The notes beneath the pieces were generated by a model, which saw only the letters and a list, made by a program, of their open reading frames with translations, did not search any database and had not been told where the DNA came from. Made by a program: the position numbers and the translations under genes. A stretch of 64,000 nucleotides of DNA, from NCBI RefSeq assembly GCF_001006305.1, contig NZ_LBHJ01000007.1, forward strand, positions 62,001 through 126,000, given 5' to 3'. This document shows positions 46,001 to 52,872 of the stretch, one piece after another (the stretch's first letter is position 1; each line of letters opens with the position of its first letter). Origin of the DNA: Silvibacterium bohemicum. Its GTDB lineage: Bacteria; Acidobacteriota; Terriglobia; Terriglobales; Acidobacteriaceae.

Positions 46001-46824
46001 CGGATGCTCCTGCTCTCCGCACCCTCGCCGAGTCCGCACCCGAGCGTCTGACGAGGTCGCTCGAAGCTGTGGCCAATCTGCCCCGCCTGGTAAGCAGCTC
46101 GCAGCTGGATTGGCCGCCAACCGCGCGCGCCGTTCTGCCCAACAGTCATCCGCTCAAGCGCGCGAGTGCGCTCTGGGCGCCGGTGATCGCATGGAGCGTC
46201 TTGCACTCTCTCTCTTCCGACAGCGAAGAGGTGCTGGAGATCTTCGACCGGCTTCAACTCCGCACCGCCCTGGCGGAGGCCTTCTCGAAGCTGGGCCTCG
46301 AAGGCGAAGGAGCGTGGCGTGCTGCTGCACGCATTCGCATCCTGCTCTCGGGAAGCTACAAAGGGTCCGGATTACTGATCGAGCCAGGAAAGGCCGCACT
46401 CGGATTCTGGCAGGAGCCCGACATTCGCTGGCTGCTCGGCGTCAATGAATCGGAAGGCGTTCTCTACTTCAATAAAGAATGCCTGGAAGAGATGTTCTGG
46501 TGGCTGCAGCTTCCCGCTCTGACTACGCAGCTGGAGAGCGGAGCTGTCGACCCGAAAACTCTCTCCGGCGTGCGAAAGCTCTACGAGGCCCAGCTCGCAA
46601 AAGCCAAACAGGCGGGCTACAAGCTTCAGGATTATCTGGGCGTCCCTGCAAAGGCAGACAAAACCATGTCGGAAAAGGTTGAGGTCGCTTCGTCAAAAGC
46701 AGCGGACAAAGATGCTTTGTCCGAACCGTCTTCACTGCCTGGGAAGTCGCAGAAGCAGACGTTGGAGGAAGAAAGTCTGCCCGATGAGGCTGATATGAAA
46801 CCTACTGAGGCGAAGAAGAAATAG
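43099..46824 (+). CDS. Giant GH13 (alpha-amylase superfamily) protein
   Basis: About 1241 residues from the ATG at 43099 (AAAGG about 10 bases upstream); an in-frame ATG at 43033 lacks a ribosome-binding site. No signal peptide, so probably cytoplasmic. An all-helical N-terminal region (1-300) precedes a GH13 barrel with region I DMVPNH (about 421), nucleophile Asp541 in IIRFDAAM, acid/base Glu606 in LLLAEAFW and transition-state Asp667 in MSNPDER. GQIEAFTEKYGMEY is also GH13-typical. A helical region of about 320 residues follows, then a charged Lys/Glu tail. The length is far above the usual 450-700. Alpha-glucan or trehalose metabolism is likely. Confidence 0.8.
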   Translation: MEFHISRASRKKYGINELLFSYTGNVVFANVAASRELANRVNAVRGADLAPERVMHAAALFAMGLIDELSHAMIARYRETRDPGVLAEALRWFGERQNQTELEKLLRTFTDLFPNVAIYRGEQTVEQWLNAVTANLPNREAAFEELILAWLANINPAFKPFREFFDDQELREKTVYSRITPDFGAYFATRPPFVPDGGSLLEALQEPMLASPDSLTGQLAYIREKWAPYLGEHLRQVLLAIDVLKEEDIAIWMRFHPPSASKWHQPREKGWGSEGFQGNEFVGLGHGRSATAPSGPVVHEYEAFSPDTDWMPNVVLIAKSTYVWLEQLSKKFGRHIERLDQIPDEELELLARRGLNGLWLIGLWERSDASQTIKRLRGQGDAVASAYSLRDYAIAEDIGGYLSYTNLRDRAARFGIRLASDMVPNHMGIDSNWVIEHPDWFLSRSDSPYPVYSFEGPDVSSDSRVEIKIEDHYYDQTDAAVVFRRRDRASGHTAYVYHGNDGTTFAWNDTAQLDYSKAHVREQVIQTILSVARQFPIIRFDAAMTLAKTHVQRLWFPLPGSGGSIPSRAEFSMTQEEFDALMPNEFWREVVDRVAAEVPGTLLLAEAFWLLEGYFVRTLGMHRVYNSAFMNMLRDEENAKYRSYLKKTIEFDPEILKRYVNFMSNPDERTAIDQFGTGDKYFGVCSMMATIPGLPMFGHGQIEAFTEKYGMEYKRARYDESPNEDLVARHMREIAPLLKRRAVFAESAHFALYDFWTSDGSVDENVFAYSNRLGEERALILFNNRYGQTRGTVHHSAAMMDKRSGQQVQIALPDALALPHDGGAVLAYEDTATGLKYLHRAETIRERGFTIELHAYRYAVLQYWREMICTAEKPWDKLCDILDGVGVYNLDEALERLRLRPVHEALRKVLSPVVLEPLIEAAEDKHDHPTAKDDHRKLIHDGRGIEGAVAAIAEDAEELYRSIAELSPDAPALRTLAESAPERLTRSLEAVANLPRLVSSSQLDWPPTARAVLPNSHPLKRASALWAPVIAWSVLHSLSSDSEEVLEIFDRLQLRTALAEAFSKLGLEGEGAWRAAARIRILLSGSYKGSGLLIEPGKAALGFWQEPDIRWLLGVNESEGVLYFNKECLEEMFWWLQLPALTTQLESGAVDPKTLSGVRKLYEAQLAKAKQAGYKLQDYLGVPAKADKTMSEKVEVASSKAADKDALSEPSSLPGKSQKQTLEEESLPDEADMKPTEAKKK

Positions 46825-46847
46825 CCTCTCGAGCGATCGAGAGGCTA
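46822..46847. terminator. Bidirectional terminator hairpin
   Basis: TAGCCTCTCGA (46822-46832) and TCGAGAGGCTA (46837-46847) form a perfect 11-bp stem with a GCGA loop. The first three bases are the GH13 stop codon, and the stem lies 5 bp from the stop of the convergent transporter gene. Short T and A runs flank it on both sides. Confidence 0.75.
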
Positions 46848-46851
46848 TTTC

Positions 46852-48180
46852 TCAGTCGATGCCGAGCTTCTTCTGCATCTGCTCCAGAGTCACGCCCTTG
46901 GTCTCGGGATACATGAACAGCACCACGAAGAATTGCAGCGCCATCATGGCCGCGAAGAAGACGAACGGCGTGGCCGTGGAATGTTTCGCCACCCAGGGGA
47001 AGGCCAGAGAGATGATGGCGTTCATGATCCAGTGCGAAGAACTGCCCAGGCTCTGACCCTTGGCGCGGACGCGTGTCGGGAAGATCTCGCTGATGTAGAC
47101 CCAGATCACCGCGCCCTGTGAGATGGAGAAAAAGAAGATAAATCCGACCAGCAGCCAGAGCAGATATGCCTGATGTTGCTGCGTATAGAACACAGCCGCA
47201 ACTCCGGCCAGTGCGGCCGAAGTGCCAACCGATCCCACCAACAGCAGAGTCTTTCGTCCGAGCTTGTCGATCACCGTCATGGCCAGCATGGTCGCCAGCA
47301 GGTTCATCAGGCCCACCAACACCGCCTGCTTGTCGCCGGAAAGTTTGCTGTAGCCCGCGTAGTTGAAGATCGAGGGCAGGTAGTAAAGGATGGCGTTGAT
47401 GCCCGATAGCTGATTGAAGCTGCCGATGGTGACGGCTAGAAAAATAGGCAGCCAGTATTTCTTCCTGAAAAGCGGTTCGGAGCGTGACGCCCGCTCCAGG
47501 TGAATGGAGTCGACGATCTCCTTCAACTCCTCTTCGGAATTGGGCGAGCCCATCATGCGCAGAACTTCGCGGGCCTCGTCGATGCGGCTTTGCGTCACCA
47601 GCCAGCGCGAGCTGCGCGGAATGGTAAAGAGCAGGATGAGGAAGAGCAGCGCCGGCGCTCCGGCGACACCCAGCTCCCACCGCCATTCGGCCGCGCCCAG
47701 CTTCATTCCGGCGATAAGATAATTCGACGCGTAGGCCAGCATGATGCCCAGCACGACATTGATCTGGAAGAGCCCCACCAACCGCCCGCGCAATTTTGCC
47801 GGTGCGAGCTCGGCAATATAGACCGGTCCCAGGACCGACGAACCGCCGATGCCCAGGCCGCCGATAAAACGGAAGCAGATGAGCGCCGGCCAGCTCCACG
47901 AGAAAGCGCAGCCGATGGCCGAGATCACGTAAAGGAAGGCCATGATCCGCAGAGCTTCGCGGCCGCCGATCTTCTGCCCCAGCTCGCCCGAGGTCATGGC
48001 GCCGATCACCGTGCCAAAGAGCGCGGTCGAGACGGTCAAGCCCAGATTGAAGGGGCTGAGGTGGAAGACATCGCTCAGCTGCTGCGTGGTGCCGGAGATG
48101 ACCGCGGTGTCGAAGCCGAAGAGCAGGCCGCCGAGCGCGCCGACTAGAGTGCCCTTGGCCAGGTAGTAATTCAATCGCAT
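46852..48180 (-). CDS. Sugar porter, MFS family
   Basis: Proton-coupled sugar transporter of the major facilitator superfamily, 442 residues, about 12 membrane helices. The frame is open to 48336, but that would overlap the ROK gene. ATG 48180 with AAGGAA upstream gives the standard N-terminus RLNYYLAKGTLVGALGGLLFGFD. Signatures are RFIGGLGIGGSS, PVYIAELAPAKLRGR, DKLGRKTLLL, SSRWLV and YISEIFPTRVRAKG. It follows the ROK glucokinase gene by 31 bp on the same strand, an arrangement that imports and phosphorylates a hexose. A hairpin terminates the unit. Confidence 0.9.
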   Translation of the reverse strand: MRLNYYLAKGTLVGALGGLLFGFDTAVISGTTQQLSDVFHLSPFNLGLTVSTALFGTVIGAMTSGELGQKIGGREALRIMAFLYVISAIGCAFSWSWPALICFRFIGGLGIGGSSVLGPVYIAELAPAKLRGRLVGLFQINVVLGIMLAYASNYLIAGMKLGAAEWRWELGVAGAPALLFLILLFTIPRSSRWLVTQSRIDEAREVLRMMGSPNSEEELKEIVDSIHLERASRSEPLFRKKYWLPIFLAVTIGSFNQLSGINAILYYLPSIFNYAGYSKLSGDKQAVLVGLMNLLATMLAMTVIDKLGRKTLLLVGSVGTSAALAGVAAVFYTQQHQAYLLWLLVGFIFFFSISQGAVIWVYISEIFPTRVRAKGQSLGSSSHWIMNAIISLAFPWVAKHSTATPFVFFAAMMALQFFVVLFMYPETKGVTLEQMQKKLGID

Positions 48181-48211
48181 TCGAGTTGCATTCCTTCCAC
48201 GTTCTGCCCGA

Positions 48212-49231
48212 TCAGCAGTAGCCGTTGAGCTGCGTCGAATCCAGAAAGGGAAGGATACACGCACCGAGTAATCCCGCGTCGGGCCCGAGTTCGGCCGGAA
48301 GCACCTGGGTCGCTCCCCGTGGATGCCCCTTGGCAATGGTGCTGCCCGGAGCGGTAAGCCGATAAACGTAGCTGCGGTGGTTGAGTTCGGCGAAGAGGGC
48401 AGCCTGCATCAGGTGCCAGGCCTGCACCAGGCCTCCGCCGACAACATACAGAGGCAGATTCAGCGTATTGACCAGCGCGGCCAGTCCGATCCCCAGCGCG
48501 CGTCCGGCATCCGCGAAGATCTTTGCGGCATCCGCGTTGCCTGCGTCGGCGGCGTGCGCCAGTGCGCGAGCGGTCCATGGCGTAGCATCTTCCGGCTGAA
48601 CCAGGGAGGGCGCATTTCCTGCCGCGGCGCGCTCCTTGGCGGCGCGTACCACTGCTGTAGCCGAGGCATAGAGTTCGAGACATCCGTTACTGCCGCACGG
48701 GCAGGCGGGTCCGTAGGGATAGACCGTCGCATGGCCGGCCTCGCCCGCCATGCCGTGCGCGCCGTCCCAGACCCTTCCGCAGAGAATGATGCCGTTGCCG
48801 ACTCCGGTGCCCAGAGTCAGCATGCACAGCGAATCCAAGCCCAGCGTGCGTCCGCGGCCCAGCTTGCACTCCGCAAGAGCGGCCAGGTTCGCATCCGATT
48901 CAACAATGATCGGTCGATTCAAGCGCGCTTCCAGATGGGACTTGAGCTCGAAGCCATCCCACCCCGGAAAGTTGGGCAGGTGATGCAGGCGTCCGGCGGG
49001 CAGCTCCAGCGGACCCGGAGTCCCAACACCCACGCCGGCCAGCGCCAATTGGGAAGAGTAGCGGCCTTCCAATGTCTCGACAGCGCTGCACAGATCCTCG
49101 GCAACCGCATCCCGTCCGGCTTCGAGACGAGTCGGCAGCAGGATGGTTTCCAGAAGACCTTTGTCGCGCGTATAAGCGGCGATCCGCAGATTCGTTCCCC
49201 CGAGATCGACGCCAATGCTATAGCTCTCCAC
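48212..49231 (-). CDS. ROK family sugar kinase (glucokinase)
   Basis: A 339-residue ROK kinase, most like glucokinase. The phosphate-binding motif SIGVDLGGTNLR is at the N-terminus, GVGTPGPL and ESDANLAALAE lie mid-protein, TLGTGVGNGII is the second nucleotide loop, and CPCGSNGCLELYAS is the zinc-binding ROK signature. No helix-turn-helix precedes the kinase, so it is an enzyme rather than a repressor. It is the first gene of a two-gene unit with the sugar transporter. N-acetylhexosamine kinase activity cannot be excluded. Confidence 0.88.
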   Translation of the reverse strand: MESYSIGVDLGGTNLRIAAYTRDKGLLETILLPTRLEAGRDAVAEDLCSAVETLEGRYSSQLALAGVGVGTPGPLELPAGRLHHLPNFPGWDGFELKSHLEARLNRPIIVESDANLAALAECKLGRGRTLGLDSLCMLTLGTGVGNGIILCGRVWDGAHGMAGEAGHATVYPYGPACPCGSNGCLELYASATAVVRAAKERAAAGNAPSLVQPEDATPWTARALAHAADAGNADAAKIFADAGRALGIGLAALVNTLNLPLYVVGGGLVQAWHLMQAALFAELNHRSYVYRLTAPGSTIAKGHPRGATQVLPAELGPDAGLLGACILPFLDSTQLNGYC

Positions 49232-49355
49232 CGAAACTTCTCCTCCATTTTGGGCAAGCGTAATGTTGCCGCTCTCATCAAAGTAGCAAAAGATGGGTAA
49301 TGTTATCGTTATCGGCGTGAATTACTGAAGGAAAGAGTTTTAGCTGCGGTGCCGG

Positions 49356-50240
49356 TCAGGGAAAAATCGTGGTGTCGCCTTCGCGCAGTGCCTGAATGCG
49401 CTGTTGCAGTCCAACCTCGGTTGCGGCTTTCATCAGGCGAGGTAGCGGCTCGTCCATCTCTTCTTCAGAGAGCCGGAAGGTGCCATAGTGCATGGGGACC
49501 ATGAACTCCGCGCGCAGATCCTGGAAGGCCTGCAGCGCATCTTCAGGACTGGTGTGAACGCGCCGGAAGCTATCCGGCTTATAGGCCCCGATGGGCAGCA
49601 GTGCAACCCGTGGCGCAAGGCGCTCGCCGATCTCGCGGAAGCCCTCGAAGTAGCCGCTGTCGCCGGAGTGGTAGACGGAGTGCGATCCGCTGCGTAGCAG
49701 ATATCCGCCAAAGCCGCGGTGCGAATCCCGCAGCATGCGCGCACCCCAGTGCTGCGCGGGAGTCATCGTCACCTCCACCTGGCGCAGCTTGCACGTAGAC
49801 CATGGGCGCAGGCTACGCACGCTTTCAAATCCGATCTTGTCGACCAGATCGGCAACGCCCTCCGGCACCACCGCAACCGGCGATCGACCCGACATGCGAA
49901 AGGTGTGACGGACGATCTTCCGCAACGAAGGCAGATTGAGGTGATCCATGTGAGCGTGCGTCAAGAGGACGGCATCGATCGGCGGAAGGTCGCGGATCAG
50001 CACGCCGGGTCGGCGCACGCGCCGGATCACCACCAGCCGCGTGGCAAATACCGGATCCACCAGCAGCTTGAGGCCGCCGATCTGGATCAGGAACGAGGCG
50101 TGTCCGATGAAGGTGACCGCCAGCTCTTCAGGCTTGGCCAGAAGAGGCTTCTGCGGCACGCCCTGCATCGGTTGAAGTGCTGATTTTGCAATGAGATTGA
50201 ACGCGAACTTCAATCCAGGACTTGAACGCTTATCTGGCAA
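49356..50240 (-). CDS. MBL-fold hydrolase (NAPE-PLD / UlaG-like)
   Basis: Metallo-beta-lactamase-fold hydrolase, 294 residues. Metal ligands are in VTFIGHASFL, LTHAHMDHLN, TPAQHWGAR, YHSGDSGYF and PMHYGTFRL. The PAQHWG and IGAYKP motifs are those of bacterial relatives of N-acylphosphatidylethanolamine phospholipase D. The short N-terminus lacks a signal peptide. A phosphodiesterase or lactonase reaction is likely; the substrate is unknown. It is monocistronic and divergent from the YjbQ gene. Confidence 0.85.
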   Translation of the reverse strand: MPDKRSSPGLKFAFNLIAKSALQPMQGVPQKPLLAKPEELAVTFIGHASFLIQIGGLKLLVDPVFATRLVVIRRVRRPGVLIRDLPPIDAVLLTHAHMDHLNLPSLRKIVRHTFRMSGRSPVAVVPEGVADLVDKIGFESVRSLRPWSTCKLRQVEVTMTPAQHWGARMLRDSHRGFGGYLLRSGSHSVYHSGDSGYFEGFREIGERLAPRVALLPIGAYKPDSFRRVHTSPEDALQAFQDLRAEFMVPMHYGTFRLSEEEMDEPLPRLMKAATEVGLQQRIQALREGDTTIFP

Positions 50241-50348
50241 TGAGAAAGAATCCCCTCTACCGCATCATGATGGATGCTGAATGGAAAGCGAGGGTTCAGA
50301 ATCTCCGCATCCATAATGAGGAATGATGGGAGATGAAAAGGATTGCCA

Positions 50349-50750
50349 ATGAAACGTCTTAAGATCAAAACCACCCGAAAGCGCGAGATACTCGACATCA
50401 CCGAAATCGTTGAACAGAACCTTAGCGATATCAGCGCGCGTGAGGGAATTTGCTACCTCAATATCCTGCACACGACAGCCGCCCTGACCACCGCCGACCT
50501 CGACCCCGGCACCGATCTCGACATGCTCGATGCCTTCGAGGCCATGATGCCCAAGCTGAAGTACCGCCATCCCCACAATCCGGCGCATGCTCCGGATCAC
50601 ATCCTGTCATCGATCCTGGGAACAGCGCTGACGATTCCGATGAAGGACAACTCACTTGTGCTGGGAACCTGGCAGAGGGTGATCGTGGTTGAACTCGACG
50701 GCCCGCGGGAGCGGGATGTGGTGCTGAGCTTTGTGGAAACCAGGGGTTGA
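50349..50750 (+). CDS. YjbQ/UPF0047 family protein
   Basis: Small protein of the YjbQ (UPF0047) family, 133 residues from ATG 50349, which has AAAGG about 7 bases upstream. The family core is complete: ICYLNILHTTAALTT, DLDMLDAFEAMMP, HNPAHAPDHILSSILG and LGTWQRVIVVELDGPRERDV. Family members form trimers with a metal-like His cluster, and some have weak thiamine-phosphate synthase activity; the physiological role is not settled. Confidence 0.88.
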   Translation: MKRLKIKTTRKREILDITEIVEQNLSDISAREGICYLNILHTTAALTTADLDPGTDLDMLDAFEAMMPKLKYRHPHNPAHAPDHILSSILGTALTIPMKDNSLVLGTWQRVIVVELDGPRERDVVLSFVETRG

Positions 50751-50795
50751 AAGGCGCGACAGGCGGGATGACGGTTACGATACAAATTTCCGATT

Positions 50796-50878
50796 CGTCA
50801 TTCCGAGCGCAGCGAAGAATCTCGGCAGTCTTGGATTCGAAAGACGCGCTAAGATCCTTCGCTGCGCTTAGGATGACG
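50796..50878. repeat. Dispersed inverted repeat, copy A
   Basis: The left arm begins CGTCATTCCGAGCGCAGCG and the right arm, on the other strand, begins CGTCATCCTAAGCGCAGCG; each arm is about 30 bp and ends in a GATC/AATC-type motif. The element can fold into one long hairpin. Related copies are at 62463 and, degenerate, 38827. Confidence 0.8.
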
Positions 50879-50917
50879 GTGAAGGGTAGCGAGTACCTAA
50901 CGAGGAAGCCTCGCGCT

Positions 50918-51166
50918 CTAAGTGTTCTCGGTAGCAGTCTGCGGAACGACCGGCGGCGGTGCGGAGTCCTGCGCCTGGAATCCGATCTTGCTGTGGGCTC
51001 CGTCGCAGAAAGGCTTGTTCGCAGATGCGCCGCAGCGACAAAGAGAGATGGCTGGCTTACCGGTCAGGTCCCACTCGCCACCCTGGGCGTCGACCAGCTT
51101 GATGGAGCCTTCCACGCGAAACGGCCCGTTGGGACGCACTGTAATTTTCACTTCGTTCTCTGCCAC
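50918..51166 (-). CDS. CDGSH iron-sulfur domain protein
   Basis: An 82-residue protein with one CDGSH domain. The [2Fe-2S] ligands are three Cys and one His in CRCGASANKPFCDGAHSKIG at about residues 43-62. The N-terminal strands (VRPNGPFRVEGSIKLVD) match the single-domain bacterial type. The Pro/Thr tail is low-complexity. Such proteins are thought to act in redox or iron-sulfur handling. Confidence 0.92.
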   Translation of the reverse strand: MAENEVKITVRPNGPFRVEGSIKLVDAQGGEWDLTGKPAISLCRCGASANKPFCDGAHSKIGFQAQDSAPPPVVPQTATENT

Positions 51167-51242
51167 ACTTGCTCCTTAGAATACGAATTTCGAATACGAA
51201 TTTCTTTGAGTCTAACAGTCTGAGCGAGAGCCGAAGCCGCGG

Positions 51243-51929
51243 TCACAAAGTCTTCAAATAAGCTTTGGCTTGATAGAGTTCGGGAAAGAGATTTTCTTCC
51301 GCCTGGAACTCCCGCGAGTGTACGCAGCGCCGTCCGTTGCGCGTCTTTACCGGATGCTTGAGGTGCAGCATCTCGTGGTACATCAGGTATTCGATGGCGT
51401 ACCGCGGCGTGCCGCGCCGGTCGAAGACCCTGCTGACCATGATGGTGTTGTGCGCGGCATCGTAGTGGCCGAGTAGACGCTTGGCGCGGTGCTCGCTCCA
51501 GGTGAGCTGCGGACGGCCAAGCAGTCCGTGGAAGAAGCGGATGTTCAGTGCCTCAAAGACCTCATCGAGATCGTAGTGCTCGCCCTTCGCCGTGGAGATT
51601 CGTTTCCGTCCGCGCGATTGGCGGATGCGCTCAGTCTGACGCATCACTGCTTCGCTCGCGGCAAAACGCCGGTAGCGCGTAGCGTGCCCCGTCTCAATGG
51701 GTTTGCGATACAGCTTGGCGATGAGGATGTGCGCGATGGCGCGAATGACACTCTCCGGCGCGCCCTCCAGCAGATCGGAGAGCCGCACCTTGATCCCGCC
51801 CTCGCGCAGCCGGATAGTGGTGTTCAGACTGGTGAAGCGGTAAAAGCGGACCTCGAAGGCAGGCATCGGGGCCCGGGGCCGCAGGGCGCGATACTCCTCT
51901 TCAAACCAACGGACAAACTCGGGGTTCAC
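51243..51929 (-). CDS. SprT-like zinc metallopeptidase domain protein
   Basis: A 228-residue soluble protein with a SprT/zincin-like site: HEMLH at about 185-189, with the downstream VHSREFQAEE supplying the third His (about 204). The middle (HYDLDEVFEALNIRFFHGLLG) is the usual SprT-domain opening, and LGHYDAAHNTIMVSRVFD leads into the active-site helix. An N-terminal half of about 115 residues is not recognised. Family members include Spartan-type DNA-protein crosslink proteases, but bacterial relatives are mostly uncharacterised. Confidence 0.8.
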   Translation of the reverse strand: MNPEFVRWFEEEYRALRPRAPMPAFEVRFYRFTSLNTTIRLREGGIKVRLSDLLEGAPESVIRAIAHILIAKLYRKPIETGHATRYRRFAASEAVMRQTERIRQSRGRKRISTAKGEHYDLDEVFEALNIRFFHGLLGRPQLTWSEHRAKRLLGHYDAAHNTIMVSRVFDRRGTPRYAIEYLMYHEMLHLKHPVKTRNGRRCVHSREFQAEENLFPELYQAKAYLKTL

Positions 51930-51952
51930 TCGCTTGAGAATAGCAAAAAGCT

Positions 51953-52077
51953 AGGGTGCAGGGCTCAGGGCACAGAGCTCAGAAAACAAAGCCCAGAGCT
52001 GAGGACAGAGAGATGGGTATAGAGCATAAGCAATTCTGCCAAAGCCATCCGAGCCCTGCACCCTGATCCCTATACCC
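51953..52077. repeat. Palindromic intergenic element
   Basis: AGGGTGCAGGGCTC (51953-51966) and GAGCCCTGCACCCT (52051-52064) are perfect 14-bp inverted repeats. A second pair, GGGTATAG (52015-52022) and CTATACCC (52070-52077), is also inverted. The left half holds repeated GAGCTC/CAGAGCT motifs. It fills the gap between two minus-strand genes. Confidence 0.7.
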
Positions 52078-52625
52078 TATGTCGGCCCAGTCCCATTCTT
52101 ATTAGCCTCGTCCTTGTGCTCGGCAAAGTATTTCTGCTGGCTTTCCTGCAGCTTTTTGGCCTGTTCACTGGTGCTTTGGGCGGCGTCAAGCGCGGTCTTA
52201 CGCGGAAAATCGTAACTTGGATCGGTGCCCGCCTGAGTGATGATCTCCGGCCATTTGGCGCTGGCCGGAACGAGATCCTTTAAAGCTTTGCGGATGTCGG
52301 CGTGGGCTTCGTCGAAGGTGTCGAGATTGTCCTGCAGCTCATCGGACAGGCGCGTGAATTCCTCCAGCTTCGCCCGCAGCTCGGCCTTGCGATCCTCGGC
52401 CTTGGGATTCGGCCCCAGCTGCTTGATGGTCGCGATGCGCTCCTCGATGAATTTCTGATAGAGCTTGATGCGCTGCACCGGCTGGTCGCGCACCTCGCGG
52501 ATCTGGTCGACCTCGTCATCGTTCAGAGGGTCTTTCTCTTTTTGCGCATGAAGCAACTGAGAGCACAGCGGGAAAAGCAGCAGGGCGAGAATTGCGGCAC
52601 GCCACTTGAATGTTCGAGAGGTCAT
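52077..52625 (-). CDS. Exported helical protein, unknown function
   Basis: About 182 residues from ATG 52625; the frame stays open to 53108 but that extension would run into the divergent permease and gives no sensible N-terminus. A Sec signal peptide ends near LLHAQKEK. The rest is highly charged and helical, probably coiled-coil (RIKLYQKFIEERIATIKQLG, KLEEFTRLSDELQDNLDTF). I recognise no domain. The stop codon lies at the edge of the palindromic element. Confidence 0.7.
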   Translation of the reverse strand: MTSRTFKWRAAILALLLFPLCSQLLHAQKEKDPLNDDEVDQIREVRDQPVQRIKLYQKFIEERIATIKQLGPNPKAEDRKAELRAKLEEFTRLSDELQDNLDTFDEAHADIRKALKDLVPASAKWPEIITQAGTDPSYDFPRKTALDAAQSTSEQAKKLQESQQKYFAEHKDEANKNGTGPT

Positions 52626-52872
52626 GGTTTTCGTGGAAAAGCGGAGCACGGCGGTCCCCTTTGCAATACTGCCAGTAAGATGCCCAATTCGCATTGGCGC
52701 TCTTGAGCTTGCCGCGAAGCGTCCGCGCGTGAACACCGCGATCCGCGGGTGGACACATTCGCCGCTGCGCCTCATTCTACTCCGGAAGGGTATCCCGCAT
52801 AAGCTCAAAGAGATGCGTTCTCTCTGCAGATTGGACCGGCAGATGCTCATTGCCTGCTGAGGATTTCTGCCC

